A stretch of 64,000 nucleotides of DNA from Paenibacillus apiarius (GCF_017052585.1 NZ_JAFFHZ010000001.1:1-64000); one strand, 5' to 3'. Positions 15,773 to 24,910 are shown, numbered from the stretch's first letter. The notes: a model not told the origin generated them from the letters alone. Numbers and translations are program-made.

Positions 15773-16213
15773 TTACGCTTCTTCGACTACTTTTACTTCT
15801 TTCATTTTGTCGCCTTGCTTGATGTCATCGACGACATCCATGCCTTCTTCAATTTTGCCGAATACCGTGTGCACGCCATCCAAGTGAGGGAATGCCGCAT
15901 ACGTAATGTAGAACTGCGACCCGCCTGTATCTTTACCGGCATGCGCCATCGCCAGAACGCCGCGCTCATGCTTGTGCGGGTTGCCTTGCGTTTCGCATTT
16001 GATCGTATAGCCGGGACCGCCTGTCCCTGTTCCCTGCGGGCAGCCGCCTTGTGCCACGAAGCCCGGGATGACGCGGTGGAACGTTAACCCATTGTAGAAA
16101 CCTTCCCCTGCCAGCTTCTCAAAGTTAGCGACTGTGCCTGGCGCATCTTGGTCGTGAAGCAAAATTTTGACGACTCCGCCCTTTTCCATTTCAATGTGCG
16201 CGTATTTGCTCAT
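15773..16213 (-). CDS. ppiB: Peptidyl-prolyl cis-trans isomerase, cyclophilin type
   Basis: 146 residues from the ATG at 16213, where the conserved cyclophilin N-terminus ([13 protein letters not shown]) begins. It is a cytoplasmic cyclophilin that speeds proline isomerisation. Visible hallmarks are [19 protein letters not shown] (the active-site R and F with the usual GGD/GGCP loop), GVLAMAHAG and GSQFYIT. It is next to lysA as in B. subtilis. Its terminator faces the pseudogene pair across a convergent junction, so this is the right border of the accessory tail-like region. Confidence 0.93.
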   Translation of the reverse strand: MSKYAHIEMEKGGVVKILLHDQDAPGTVANFEKLAGEGFYNGLTFHRVIPGFVAQGGCPQGTGTGGPGYTIKCETQGNPHKHERGVLAMAHAGKDTGGSQFYITYAAFPHLDGVHTVFGKIEEGMDVVDDIKQGDKMKEVKVVEEA

Positions 16214-16371
16214 ATGTATGAACTCCCTTCCGTTTTCCGTTGTGTTGGAACTACCCTCACGATTATACGATAAATCAGCGTAAAAAGAAAACCACGCCAC
16301 AACCGCAAACAGACCCTCAGCTCCGCTGCTCAACCATGCACAACGAAACTCAGGGTACCGTTTGGCTTGCT

Positions 16372-17703
16372 TTATTTCAAAACCGCTTGCTTATTCAGAC
16401 GCGCTGGAACGCAATCGTTCATGACGATGTCCCGATGAGACTCACGGCGAACGACAATGTCGGCTTCGCCGTTTTGGACGAACACGACAGCGGGGCGCGG
16501 GATGCGGTTGTAGTTGCTGGCCATTGAATAATTGTACGCACCGGTGCAGGATACGGCCAACAGATCGCCTTGGTTCACTTTTGGCAAAGCAACGTCCCAA
16601 ATGAGCATATCTCCGCTCTCGCAGCACTTGCCCGCGATCGATACCACTTCCGAAGCTTCCTCATTCCCCCGGTTCGCCGCCATCGCTTCATAGCGGGATT
16701 CGTACAAAGCCGGACGCGGATTGTCCGTCATGCCGCCATCTACCGCAACGTACTTGCGGACGCCAGGAATATCCTTAACGGACCCGATGGTGTACAGGGT
16801 CGTGCCCGCTTCGCCAACGATGCTGCGGCCCGGCTCTACCCAAATTTCCGGCAGTTGATTGCCGATTCCCGCAAAGCTGTTCTTCACCGCTTCCGTAATC
16901 GAGCGAACATATTCGCTTACTGCAAGCGGCGTATCCCCTTCCACATACCGTATGCCGAAGCCTCCGCCCAGATTGACGACTTGAAATACGACGCCCGCTT
17001 CCTCCTTCACTTGGCGCGCGAATTGCGCTACGCGTTCCACCGCCAGCTGAAAGCCTTCCGTTTCAAAAATTTGCGAACCGATATGCGAATGAATGCCGAG
17101 CAATTCCAAGCCTTCGGCATCCGCAGCCGCCTGCACCGCTTCGAGCGCCGTTCCGTTGCCGATGTCGAAGCCGAACTTGGAATCGATTTGCCCTGTCGAA
17201 ATATACTCATGTGTATGCGCCTCTACCCCAGGCGTAACGCGGAGCAGCACGGAGACGGTCTGCTTGCGTTCTTTGGCCATGGCATTGAGCAGATGCAGCT
17301 CCGTGAAGTTGTCTACGACGAAGCAGCCGATACGGGCATCCAGCGCCATTGCGATCTCGTCCGGCGTCTTGTTGTTGCCGTGGAAATGAATGCGTTCGGC
17401 CGGGAATCCGGCTTGCAGCGCCGTGTATAACTCCCCTTCCGACACGACGTCTAGCGACAAGCCCTCGTCATCCACGAGCCGGCACATCGCCATCACACAG
17501 AACGCCTTGCTCGCAAAGGCAACCTGAAACTTCAATCCAGAGGCGCGAAACGCCTCCATATACTCCCGGCACCGCTCGCGCACGAGATGTTCATCGACTA
17601 TATATAACGGTGTGCCGAATTGAGCCTTCAATTCAGACGCATCACAACCGCCGATTTCCAAATGTCCGCTGGCATTGATCTTGCTGGTTCCATGTAAGTA
17701 CAT
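16372..17703 (-). CDS. lysA: Diaminopimelate decarboxylase
   Basis: 443 residues from the ATG at 17703, with GGGGAG upstream; an earlier in-frame start would overlap the -10 element. It is a PLP enzyme of fold III that decarboxylates meso-diaminopimelate to L-lysine, the last lysine step. Visible are the PLP lysine K66 (FASKAF), the HGNNK motif, GGGFGIRY (phosphate-binding glycines), EPGRSIV and CESGD near the C-terminus with the catalytic cysteine. In B. subtilis it directly follows the spoVA operon. Here an accessory insert of about 2.3 kb lies between lysA and spoVAF. Confidence 0.95.
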   Translation of the reverse strand: MYLHGTSKINASGHLEIGGCDASELKAQFGTPLYIVDEHLVRERCREYMEAFRASGLKFQVAFASKAFCVMAMCRLVDDEGLSLDVVSEGELYTALQAGFPAERIHFHGNNKTPDEIAMALDARIGCFVVDNFTELHLLNAMAKERKQTVSVLLRVTPGVEAHTHEYISTGQIDSKFGFDIGNGTALEAVQAAADAEGLELLGIHSHIGSQIFETEGFQLAVERVAQFARQVKEEAGVVFQVVNLGGGFGIRYVEGDTPLAVSEYVRSITEAVKNSFAGIGNQLPEIWVEPGRSIVGEAGTTLYTIGSVKDIPGVRKYVAVDGGMTDNPRPALYESRYEAMAANRGNEEASEVVSIAGKCCESGDMLIWDVALPKVNQGDLLAVSCTGAYNYSMASNYNRIPRPAVVFVQNGEADIVVRRESHRDIVMNDCVPARLNKQAVLK

Positions 17704-17746
17704 CGTCTTTTCTCCCCATTCCCTAATGTATCCAATATCTACGTTC

Positions 17747-17752
17747 ATTATA
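17747..17752 (-). promoter_or_regulatory. -10 element of lysA
   Basis: A perfect TATAAT on the minus strand 44 bases upstream of the lysA start. The -35 region is weak. I looked for a lysine riboswitch between here and 18050 and saw no L-box core. Confidence 0.45.
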
Positions 17753-18081
17753 TTGCATCATGAAAAATATTACATCGAGTATATCAGTTTAGATTATCGT
17801 TGCAGAATGGACTTTTTGGCTCAAGGTTTGCATTTTGTCCATTGCGTTTTCATTCATTTTACATAGTATGCTTGCACACAACACTGGACATGCACGAGCA
17901 TTGAGCGTGCAGTTGCTTAATATCAAATAACATATTCATTCGATTGCGGGTTGCAACTGGGCACCTGTTATTATCTTTTGGGAATCGCGACTTTATTGGG
18001 CTCAGAGAAATTCCTCAACGCATAAAAATAGGATAAAAAAAAGCAAGAGAGGGATTTCCAAATATTCCTAAACTCAGCCGA

Positions 18082-18510
18082 TTGCGAAACGGAGGCTTCG
18101 AAAGCGGCACCCTCTTTCCGTGGAGCGATGTAGGAGATGTGACGGTTCGGAGCGGCTTACCTAGAAGAGGAAGCTACTATGCCCTCATTCTAGCAAGTCC
18201 CTCTGGTTCCTCTTCCCTTAGTCAACGCATTACTTTAGATCGATCCCGCTCGTATCTTTTATCCATATATGTAGCAAGAACCTCCAGGCAAACAACCGGA
18301 ACCTTAGTCGTTAGCTTATCCAATTCCGTGCTGCGGCCATTGATTGTTCTTTTATCCGACATTGAGCTTGTTCGATATGGTTACAAACTTCTGAATATTC
18401 CTGCCAACTCTTTGACAACCGGCAACAACATCTTAAGAATCGAATTGAATGGGGGAGGAACTACAGCGGTAAGTGTAGCACTTGATGATGTGAGAATTGC
18501 GCCAAGATAG
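18082..18510 (+). CDS. Carbohydrate-binding-like (NTTRR-F1-type) domain protein, start uncertain
   Basis: 142 residues from a TTG; the frame is open back to 18037 without an ATG, so the gene may start at a rare codon or be a truncated remnant. It begins with RNGGFESGTLFPW and ends with VALDDVRIAPR. That pairing of NGGFE(S/T)G..PW with a closing DDV strand is typical of jelly-roll domains found in carbohydrate-binding modules and at the N-terminus of collagen-like spore or exosporium proteins (NTTRR-F1). There is no collagen repeat after it and no clear ribosome site. It sits in the accessory insert between lysA and spoVAF. Confidence 0.5.
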   Translation: MRNGGFESGTLFPWSDVGDVTVRSGLPRRGSYYALILASPSGSSSLSQRITLDRSRSYLLSIYVARTSRQTTGTLVVSLSNSVLRPLIVLLSDIELVRYGYKLLNIPANSLTTGNNILRIELNGGGTTAVSVALDDVRIAPR

Positions 18511-18773
18511 GAACACAAAATTGTGTTTGATGAAAATCCTTCTGTACCTAAGCTGTTACTTTGCATAGTCTAAATAATCTGAATAATGGGGATAGTGAAC
18601 AAAAGACTATTTCGACGACTTTTGCCTTTGCCCCCTGAGTCTCTGGGAGAGCGGGTGTAAGGGTACAGCAGAACTGTTCAGTTACACATCGATTGGCCGA
18701 TACATTTTTCTCGTCAAACCTATGTAAAGAGATTTTCGAAGTCCCCCAATTTATCCTTTCTTATCAATAGAAA
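18511..18773. other. Non-coding stretch in the accessory insert
   Basis: No supported gene. A short perfect inverted repeat (AACACAA with TTGTGTT) lies about 18512-18527. The rest shows no promoter, RNA gene or coding pattern I can defend. Confidence 0.4.
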
Positions 18774-18800
18774 AAAGCCTTGGATTTTCTCCAGGGCTTT
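18774..18800 (-). terminator. Rho-independent terminator of the HTH-TPR regulator transcript
   Basis: AAAGCCTTGGA pairs with TCCAGGGCTTT (10 of 11), and on the minus strand the stem is followed by a T-run. It lies 160 bases beyond the regulator stop, so two tiny ORFs fall on the same transcript. Confidence 0.75.
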
Positions 18801-18857
18801 AATGTTTGACAATAGCACATAACCGATTTCTATTTTTTTATAGTGATACGTTTTCAG

Positions 18858-18899
18858 TCAGACAAGTGACCCAATAAAGTGGTTCAAGAGCTTTTTCAC
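18858..18899 (-). CDS. Tiny ORF downstream of the regulator, 13 codons
   Basis: GTG start overlapping the stop of the 15-codon frame (GTGA). It encodes MKKLLNHFIGSLV: two lysines and a short hydrophobic stretch, like the first residues of a secreted signalling peptide precursor. It may be a truncated one. Very short; speculative. Confidence 0.2.
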   Translation of the reverse strand: MKKLLNHFIGSLV

Positions 18900-18943
18900 T
18901 GTACAAAATCCAATGTAAACAAGAGTCGCCAAGAATCATTCAT
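18896..18943 (-). CDS. Tiny ORF directly after the regulator, 15 codons
   Basis: ATG at 18943, 18 bases after the regulator stop, encodes MNDSWRLLFTLDFVQ. The possible ribosome site (GAAGG) is rather far. It is listed because RNPP-type regulators commonly have their cognate peptide gene immediately downstream on the same strand, and only these two frames fit before the terminator. Speculative. Confidence 0.2.
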   Translation of the reverse strand: MNDSWRLLFTLDFVQ

Positions 18944-18961
18944 ATAAATTTTGTATTACCT

Positions 18962-20269
18962 TCAGGCTTTGACCGATACAATTAATCGTTGAACCTCAAC
19001 AATATACGTATCCAAGAGCTGACTGAGCCTGACAACATACTCATCAGTAAGCTTTTTTCTATCATTCGCTGCTTCTAACAACTCTTGTTTTACTTTTCCT
19101 ACACATTCATGTTCATTAATAATATCATTCACTTTAACATAATCAATAGCACTTTTTATATAATATGTCACACTGCTTTCGGAATCATTTTTCAAGAAAA
19201 AATAGTCCCCCTTAAGCTTGAAAAAGCGTGCCAGTTCTGACTGTCTATATGGTGTGTTGTAAGGAATGGTTGTTATTTTTTCTTCATGCTGCAGAAGCTC
19301 TTCTGCTTCCGATATATTCTCGGTCTTTAAATACAAGTCCAATAACTCATTGACGATATGCAGAAGCGATTGATCTTGACACTCGTACAAAAGCATTTGA
19401 AGGATCGATATCGCATCATCCGTGTTCCCTTTTGCCGTATATATCGTCGCCGTGAGCAATTGAACATTTTCCTTTACATGTTGGTATGAGAATTTACTAT
19501 ATTGCTGCAAATAGAAATTGGCCAAATCGTAATTGCCCAGTTCACAATTCGCATCACAAATGATACCAATCGAATTTGCTAGGAGCCTATCATTCGCAGG
19601 TTTGAGTTCCACCGCTTTCGCGCACAATTCCATACTTTCTTGAAATAGACGCAAATAGAAAGCATGAACACCCAGTTTATAATAAAGAAGCGCTTGCTCC
19701 TCTTTTGGCAAAAATCCGGCGAAATAAAGAACGCTTTTTCCTGATTGATAGGTACTTCTGAGCTTAGAGAAATCATCACGCTCAATCAAATATTGTTGCA
19801 TCAAACCTTTCGCAACATAATGCATCATTCCATGGTCTCTCGCATAGTTGCCAATTAAGGTAAATAATAACAACTTAATGGAAGCGTTCTGAATTCCTTC
19901 TGTCGTTCTGTACAACTCCTCAACTAATTCCTCACTATCCTTATTTACGGAATGCAGGAATCTTATCGCCACCTTCACACTTAATGAAGGAGCGGATTCA
20001 ACCGACGTATGGAGGATGCTTAATAATATATCCGAGCGATTCTCCATCATAGTGTACTTTTCGATGATATCATCAAAAGGGATTTGCAAAACTTTTGCCA
20101 AAGCATGTACGGTTTTAAAGTCAGGCCGTTTCACTTCTCCGTTCTCAAGTTTAGAAATCGTGCCTTTACTTAACCCCGCCAGTTCACCAAGCTGAGCAAG
20201 CGATAAATTGGCTTCATATCTGTAATTTCTAATGAGGTCGCCAAACGTTAGGGACTGCAGCGACTCCAT
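18962..20269 (-). CDS. RNPP-type regulator: XRE helix-turn-helix plus TPR-like repeats
   Basis: 435 residues. Residues about 8-65 form a helix-turn-helix of the XRE/Cro type (LSLAQLGELAGLSKGTISKLENGE). The rest is all-helical with TPR-like repeats (for example LLYYKLGVHAFYLRLFQES and LKGDYFFLKNDSESSVTYY). This is the architecture of peptide-sensing RNPP regulators (PlcR, NprR, AimR and the AimR-like AloR of Paenibacillus). The family normally binds a small imported peptide and changes DNA binding. It has its own promoter and terminator and sits alone with an unrelated ORF between spoVAF and lysA, an interval that is usually closed, so it was probably inserted. Target genes are unknown; the nearby tail-like locus and the regulator itself are candidates. 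Confidence 0.75.
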   Translation of the reverse strand: MESLQSLTFGDLIRNYRYEANLSLAQLGELAGLSKGTISKLENGEVKRPDFKTVHALAKVLQIPFDDIIEKYTMMENRSDILLSILHTSVESAPSLSVKVAIRFLHSVNKDSEELVEELYRTTEGIQNASIKLLLFTLIGNYARDHGMMHYVAKGLMQQYLIERDDFSKLRSTYQSGKSVLYFAGFLPKEEQALLYYKLGVHAFYLRLFQESMELCAKAVELKPANDRLLANSIGIICDANCELGNYDLANFYLQQYSKFSYQHVKENVQLLTATIYTAKGNTDDAISILQMLLYECQDQSLLHIVNELLDLYLKTENISEAEELLQHEEKITTIPYNTPYRQSELARFFKLKGDYFFLKNDSESSVTYYIKSAIDYVKVNDIINEHECVGKVKQELLEAANDRKKLTDEYVVRLSQLLDTYIVEVQRLIVSVKA

Positions 20270-20306
20270 ATCCTCATCCTTCCAAACTTTCTAAGTCAGC
20301 GCAATA

Positions 20307-20335
20307 AATATACCATTTTATCCCTCTGTTGTAAA
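20307..20335 (-). promoter_or_regulatory. SigA-type promoter of the HTH-TPR regulator
   Basis: TTTACA (20330-20335) and TATATT (20307-20312) on the minus strand, separated by exactly 17 bases; each matches consensus at 5 of 6 positions. It lies about 38 bases upstream of the start codon. Confidence 0.7.
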
Positions 20336-20390
20336 TAACCATTAGTTCATTACAGAAAGATAATACAAGCTAATGAGCTTTGCAACAAAT

Positions 20391-20410
20391 CAGGCTCCTG
20401 CGGGAGCCTG
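20391..20410 (-). terminator. Terminator after spoVAF
   Basis: An 8-bp GC-rich stem (CAGGCTCC with GGAGCCTG) around a short loop, 25 bases past the spoVAF stop, with a modest T-rich tail on the minus strand. Confidence 0.55.
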
Positions 20411-20434
20411 AACGTTGCTGATGCCATTATCCGA

Positions 20435-22048
20435 TTAATTTGGCGTTGTATCCGGCGGCATTTTTGTACTATCCCGCGTTTTATTAAAGCTCGGACGCTG
20501 CTTCATGTAGAGAACGGGCTGGCGCACGAGGATATTGAATAGCGCATTGGCGTTAAACGGAATAAACGGCCATAGATAGGATGAGTTATACGAACGATTA
20601 ACGGCCAGGTACACTACCCATATTGTTGTGCCGACGACCAACCCCGGCACTTTGAATATCGCCACCGCCACCAGCAGGAACAGGCGCACGATACGGTTCG
20701 CGAGCGACAATTCATAGCTCGGCGTGGCGAACATGCCGACAGCGGCAATGGCCATGTAGAGAATGACCTCATTGACGAATACCCCTGCTTTGACCGCGAT
20801 ATCCCCGACGAGAATGGCCGCCAGCAAGCCAAGCGCAATGGCAAGCGGCGAAGGCGTGTGCACTGCGGCCATCCGCATGAGGTCCACCCCGAGCTCGGCT
20901 AGCAGGAATTGAACGATTAATGGGATTTTCCCCGTTTCCATCGGACCGATAATCTGCAGCGCCGCCGGCTTCAAGCCCGGCTCGATAACAAGCAGCAGCC
21001 ATAAGGGCAGCAAGAACAGTGAGGCAAAAATGCCCAGAAACCTCACGCTTCGCAAATAGGTGCCCATGAACGCCGTCTGCCGATTCTCCTCCGCATGCTG
21101 GCACAAGTCAAAAAACGTCGTCGGCAAAATAATGACGGAAGGCGACGTATCGACGAAAATAACGATGTTGCCGTCCAGCAGATGTGCGGCGACGACGTCC
21201 GGACGCTCCGAATAACGGACCAGCGGATACGGATTCCAGCCTTTATTGATAATGGCTTCTTCCAGCTGCTTATCGGCAAGCGGCAAGCCATCGATATTGA
21301 CCGCTTTTATCTTTTTGCGCACCGCTTCCACTTGACGTTTATCAGCGATATCATCGATATACGCAATACAGACATCCGTCCTTGTGCGCCGCCCTACTTG
21401 CACCATTTCGTACTTCAGTCCGGGATCGCGCAGCCGTCTTCGGACCAAGGTAACGTTCGTAAGCAACGTTTCGGTAAAGCCGTCCCGCGAACCGCGGACT
21501 ACTTTTTCAAGTGACGGCTCTTCCAAGCCTCGAGTCGGGAACGACTTCACATCGACCATCAGCGCTGTCGTTTCATGTTCGATGAAGAAAACGCTGCTGC
21601 CCGCCAAAACTTTGTTGATTGCTTCACTCATCGTATCTATTTTTTCGACTTGAATGTGCGGGATGTAGCACTCGAAAAATGCTTTCAACGCGTTCGAGGT
21701 GATGGATAATTTGTTCAAGAACGACAATCGCGCCAGAATCATCGTCATTACTTCATCCTTGGCGAATCCGTTGAGATAGAACAGCCCTACTCGCCGGCCG
21801 CCAAATGTCATCTCCCGGAGCAGAACATCAAAGGATTCCTCCAGGCCGACCACATTTTGCAGCGTATGTTTGATCATATCCATCTTCTTGGGGATTGCAT
21901 CATCATCCTGCCAATATTTAATCGATTCTTCTACCGTATTGGATACTTCATGCTGCTTCTTCTCCACATCCTGCTGCTCGTCTTGAGGCTGGCCAGGGGG
22001 CGGCATGCCGCCTTCTGGATGGGACGGCTCCGTCACTTGCTCTGTCAT
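20435..22048 (-). CDS. spoVAF: Stage V sporulation protein AF (GerA-like membrane protein)
   Basis: 537 residues from the ATG at 22048 with GGAGG seven bases upstream. It has a proline/glutamine-rich N-terminus (about 1-40), a soluble GerA-A-like domain (about 45-300) and five or six membrane segments (about 310-480), including FLGIFASLFLLPLWLLLV. It belongs to the GerA-A superfamily; SpoVAF is made in the forespore and assists spore germination. It ends a spoVA operon that here has only AA, AB and AF. In B. subtilis AC, AD, AEb and AEa lie between AB and AF. The spacing to spoVAB is only 47 bases, so nothing is left of those genes. Confidence 0.88.
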   Translation of the reverse strand: MTEQVTEPSHPEGGMPPPGQPQDEQQDVEKKQHEVSNTVEESIKYWQDDDAIPKKMDMIKHTLQNVVGLEESFDVLLREMTFGGRRVGLFYLNGFAKDEVMTMILARLSFLNKLSITSNALKAFFECYIPHIQVEKIDTMSEAINKVLAGSSVFFIEHETTALMVDVKSFPTRGLEEPSLEKVVRGSRDGFTETLLTNVTLVRRRLRDPGLKYEMVQVGRRTRTDVCIAYIDDIADKRQVEAVRKKIKAVNIDGLPLADKQLEEAIINKGWNPYPLVRYSERPDVVAAHLLDGNIVIFVDTSPSVIILPTTFFDLCQHAEENRQTAFMGTYLRSVRFLGIFASLFLLPLWLLLVIEPGLKPAALQIIGPMETGKIPLIVQFLLAELGVDLMRMAAVHTPSPLAIALGLLAAILVGDIAVKAGVFVNEVILYMAIAAVGMFATPSYELSLANRIVRLFLLVAVAIFKVPGLVVGTTIWVVYLAVNRSYNSSYLWPFIPFNANALFNILVRQPVLYMKQRPSFNKTRDSTKMPPDTTPN

Positions 22049-22095
22049 CGTTCTTCCTCCTTCTGCCTTCACGCGCATTGTAGACTCTTACCAAG

Positions 22096-22542
22096 CTAAT
22101 GAGGGTAAATAAAGCAATCAAACCATGAGCCTATAATTTTGCCGAGGACCATGGCGGTTAATAAAAACGTTAGAATACCGGACATCCCAAGGCGCTTCGC
22201 CAATATCGGGAGCACATTGAGCACTTCGGTCAAAGCAGCGGCCAGCAAACCGATGAATACACCGTCCAACAGACCTATCACCGGTGACAACCACCCGGCA
22301 TAACGCAGCTTGATGCTCCATAAATCGATAACGGTGAAAAATACCGCTCCCGTAATGAGCGCAGCTTCAAACCAATGCACCCGATGAAAGGAATTCGTCA
22401 GCTGCGCAAGCCTCGGCAGCATGTCCAAGACGACGAATAAAGCCACCATGCCGCCACCTACCGCGATGCCGCCCGCCAAGCCGAGAAATGCGGCGAATAT
22501 TTGGATGAATACGTTCACTAGCGCATTACTCACGCTTCTCAT
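22096..22542 (-). CDS. spoVAB: Stage V sporulation protein AB
   Basis: 148 residues with four or five membrane segments (for example FAAFLGLAGGIAVGGGMVAL and AALITGAVFFTVIDLW). The start codon lies inside the end of spoVAA (17-base overlap), indicating translational coupling. SpoVAB is an inner-membrane protein of the forespore, part of the SpoVA group linked to dipicolinic acid handling. The call rests on family pattern and position between spoVAA and spoVAF. Confidence 0.88.
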   Translation of the reverse strand: MRSVSNALVNVFIQIFAAFLGLAGGIAVGGGMVALFVVLDMLPRLAQLTNSFHRVHWFEAALITGAVFFTVIDLWSIKLRYAGWLSPVIGLLDGVFIGLLAAALTEVLNVLPILAKRLGMSGILTFLLTAMVLGKIIGSWFDCFIYPH

Positions 22543-23167
22543 CCGCCTCTCGCAGCCGCTGGTATTCTTCCGTCACAATATATTGATTCAAGTTTTCCTG
22601 GTACAGATACATTTCCACTTCCAGGGGCGTCGGTTCCTCATTGAATTTTTTGCGGAAGATGTGGTTGAAAAAGATGACCATCCCCAGCCCGATTCCGATG
22701 GAATAACATGCCTGAAACCAGAAGGAACTCGCTTCTTTGCGTCCGGTAAGCATCTCTATAATCCTATGGTGGACTTGCAGCATGCTGACATCGGCATGAA
22801 AATTCATAATCGCCAGCCCGGAACCGAAGAATAAGAGCAGCCACACGATAGCAATAAAAAACGGATTCGGCCGCTTCGCCTGCTTCACAATCTCCACAAG
22901 TGTATGCGGCTGTCCGAAGCATTCGATGCCAAGAGCCGGAGCTACCGCTTTGATGGCCCTGACGATGGCCATCATGTCGACGAGGAGAATATTGCCGTCC
23001 TTAGGCTTCGGATTCAACAGCACTAGGTGCTTCAGCTTCGCCTCCCAAGCCGAATCTACGATCACTTCCGCCACGTCCCCCAGCCGGACGGGTTGTCCCG
23101 GCGGAACCTTGGACTGCTTTCTTAGTCGGATGTAGCATGTCGATGGCTTATCATCCGATATCACCAT
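22526..23167 (-). CDS. spoVAA: Stage V sporulation protein AA
   Basis: 213 residues from the ATG at 23167, preferred over the ATG at 23173 because AGGAG lies two bases from the latter and eight from the former. It has a soluble N-terminal domain of about 95 residues (CYIRLRKQSKVPPGQPVRLG), then two membrane segments at about 115-165 (FFIAIVWLLLFFGSGLAI and a second at ACYSIGIGLGMVIFF). It is the first gene of the forespore spoVA operon and has its own probable SigG promoter. Confidence 0.88.
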   Translation of the reverse strand: MVISDDKPSTCYIRLRKQSKVPPGQPVRLGDVAEVIVDSAWEAKLKHLVLLNPKPKDGNILLVDMMAIVRAIKAVAPALGIECFGQPHTLVEIVKQAKRPNPFFIAIVWLLLFFGSGLAIMNFHADVSMLQVHHRIIEMLTGRKEASSFWFQACYSIGIGLGMVIFFNHIFRKKFNEEPTPLEVEMYLYQENLNQYIVTEEYQRLREADEKRE

Positions 23168-23193
23168 GTCCATCACTCCTTCCTCATTGTTCT

Positions 23194-23222
23194 TAGTATG
23201 GTTGAGTTGCGCTTCATTATGA
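23194..23222 (-). promoter_or_regulatory. Probable SigG promoter of spoVA
   Basis: Minus strand: TCATA, 17 bases, CATACTA. The -10 fits the SigG pattern CATWHTA exactly and the -35 fits GHATR at 4 of 5. It lies between the sigF terminator and spoVAA, and SigG transcribes this operon in B. subtilis. Confidence 0.5.
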
Positions 23223-23273
23223 GGAGATGGGACAGCAGGAAAGATTTGCATTCGCCGCGACAAGCGGACGCAA

Positions 23274-23305
23274 AAACACCGCAAGGATGATTCCTTACGG
23301 TGTTT
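23274..23305 (-). terminator. Terminator after sigF
   Basis: AAACACCG pairs with CGGTGTTT, with a second helix AAGGA/TCCTT inside the loop, and a T-run on the minus strand. It separates spoIIA-sigF from spoVA. Confidence 0.75.
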
Positions 23306-23308
23306 GCA

Positions 23309-24064
23309 TCATTGCGCGATTTGCGCCTTTATCGACTGTAATATTTTTTTCTCCAGCCTGGATACCTGCACCTGCGAGATGCCCAAGCGGCTGGCCACTT
23401 CCGACTGCGTCTGATCGCGGAAATACCGTAAATAGACGATAAGCTGTTCACGTTCGCTCAAGCCTTCGATAGCCTCATTCAGGGCGAGCTTGTCGAACCA
23501 GCGCTCCTGCGATTCGTCCGCAATTTGATCCATGAGCGTAATCGGATCGCCGTCATTTTCAAATACCGTCTCGTGAATGGAAGTCGGAGGCTTATTCGCT
23601 TCTTGGGCGAAGACGACATCCTCCGGCGACACGCCGAGTTCCGCAGCCACTTCTTTAATCGTCGGAAGACGTCCGAAGCGCTTCGACAGCTCATCCTTCG
23701 TCTTGCGCACCTTGTTCGCCATTTCCTTCAAGGAGCGGCTCACCTTTAACGTGCCGTCATCCCGCAAGAAACGCTGGATCTCGCCGATAATCATCGGGAC
23801 GGCATACGTCGAGAACTTCACATCGTACGACAAATCGAATTTATCGACAGACTTAAGCAAGCCGATGCATCCGATTTGAAACAAATCATCCGGTTCGTAC
23901 CCGCGGTTCATAAATCGCTGTACGACCGACCATACGAGACGAATGTTGCAGTTGACAAGCGTATCTCTTGCCACCGAATCCCCAGCTTGGCTGAGCGCAA
24001 TCAGACGCTTCACTTCCGCGTCGTCCAAATAACTTTGCGACGATTGCTTCAAATCGACTTTCAT
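23309..24064 (-). CDS. sigF: RNA polymerase sigma-F factor
   Basis: 251 residues. It is the first forespore-specific sigma factor, held inactive by SpoIIAB until SpoIIAA releases it. Visible are region 2 (YEPDDLFQIGCIGLLKSVDKF and FSTYAVPMIIGEIQRFLRDD), region 3 and region 4 with the final helix-turn-helix (SEVASRLGISQVQVSRLEKK). It is the third gene of spoIIAA-spoIIAB-sigF, 11 bases after spoIIAB. Confidence 0.97.
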   Translation of the reverse strand: MKVDLKQSSQSYLDDAEVKRLIALSQAGDSVARDTLVNCNIRLVWSVVQRFMNRGYEPDDLFQIGCIGLLKSVDKFDLSYDVKFSTYAVPMIIGEIQRFLRDDGTLKVSRSLKEMANKVRKTKDELSKRFGRLPTIKEVAAELGVSPEDVVFAQEANKPPTSIHETVFENDGDPITLMDQIADESQERWFDKLALNEAIEGLSEREQLIVYLRYFRDQTQSEVASRLGISQVQVSRLEKKILQSIKAQIAQ

Positions 24065-24075
24065 GGCCTCAACCC

Positions 24076-24531
24076 CTAATTATAGAGCGCTTGTTTCGAT
24101 TCGATCCGCTTCTTCATGCGGATGGTGGTACCAGCGCCAAGTTCGGTTGTCACTTCAAACTCATCCATAAAGTTCTCCATAATGGTAAAGCCCATGCCAG
24201 ACCGTTCCATGTCCGGCTTTGACGTGAACAAAGGCTGCCGCGCCAGCTCGACGTCCTCAATGCCTTGTCCTTGGTCAGACACCGTCAACGTAATGTCTTC
24301 GCCTTCGATTGCAGCAGTAATGCTGACCATTCCAGACGGGTCATTGTCATATCCGTGAATGATGCAATTCGTTACCGCTTCGGAAATGACGGTCTTCAGA
24401 TCCGTCAGCTCATCCAATGTCGGATCCAGCTGCGACACGAATGCCGCAACGGCTACGCGGGCGAATGCCTCATTCTCGGAACGACTGGAAAACTGCAACG
24501 ACATGACGTTAGCTCCGCTTTGTCCGTTCAT
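24076..24531 (-). CDS. spoIIAB: Anti-sigma-F factor and SpoIIAA kinase
   Basis: 151 residues of the GHKL ATPase/kinase type: [12 protein letters not shown] (N box), [11 protein letters not shown] (G1 box) and [14 protein letters not shown] (G2 box). It binds SigF, and phosphorylates SpoIIAA on serine. The start overlaps the end of spoIIAA by four bases, so the two are translationally coupled. An internal ATG at residue 10 is an alternative start. Confidence 0.96.
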   Translation of the reverse strand: MNGQSGANVMSLQFSSRSENEAFARVAVAAFVSQLDPTLDELTDLKTVISEAVTNCIIHGYDNDPSGMVSITAAIEGEDITLTVSDQGQGIEDVELARQPLFTSKPDMERSGMGFTIMENFMDEFEVTTELGAGTTIRMKKRIESKQALYN

Positions 24532-24881
24532 GATACGACCTCCAGACCGTTGAGCGCTAAATGCTCGTTATCGTAGACATTCATAATTTTGAACAAGCCC
24601 GACAATTCAAATAATCGGCGCACGGCCGGATTCATCTCGCAGACCGCCATTTTTCCGCCTTTGCCTTTAATTTGCTTGTACCTTCCCAGAATAACGCCGA
24701 GGCCAGAGCTGTCCATAAACGTCAACTCGCTAAGGCTTAGCACCACATGGTTCACTTGTCCGCGTTGAATCACCTCATCGAGCTGAAAGCGCACGATCTC
24801 GGCTGTATGGTGATCCAGTTCCCCCCTCAATCGGGTGATTAACACATTACGCCGATGTTCCAATTCCACCTGCAAATTCAT
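24528..24881 (-). CDS. spoIIAA: Anti-anti-sigma-F factor
   Basis: 117 residues from the ATG at 24881, where the conserved STAS domain begins; earlier codons are read-through of the promoter region. The phosphorylated serine is S58 in [10 protein letters not shown], at the same number as in B. subtilis. Unphosphorylated SpoIIAA frees SigF from SpoIIAB. It is the first gene of the operon, with a SigH-type promoter and a 0A box just upstream. Confidence 0.96.
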   Translation of the reverse strand: MNLQVELEHRRNVLITRLRGELDHHTAEIVRFQLDEVIQRGQVNHVVLSLSELTFMDSSGLGVILGRYKQIKGKGGKMAVCEMNPAVRRLFELSGLFKIMNVYDNEHLALNGLEVVS

Positions 24882-24910
24882 GCGTATCACTCTCCTCCCA
24901 CGATGCCGAA

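Noticed and set aside
17750-18050. Possible lysine riboswitch before lysA
   Set aside because: No L-box core (AGAGGTGC, GAGTA-type elements) could be found on the minus strand.
18381-18566. 61-codon minus-strand frame as a pre-propeptide for the RNPP regulator
   Set aside because: It lies opposite the carbohydrate-binding-like ORF, beyond the regulator terminator, and lacks a ribosome site.
18600-18700. tRNA-like GGGAGAGCGG stretch
   Set aside because: No acceptor stem, anticodon arm or T-loop can be formed.
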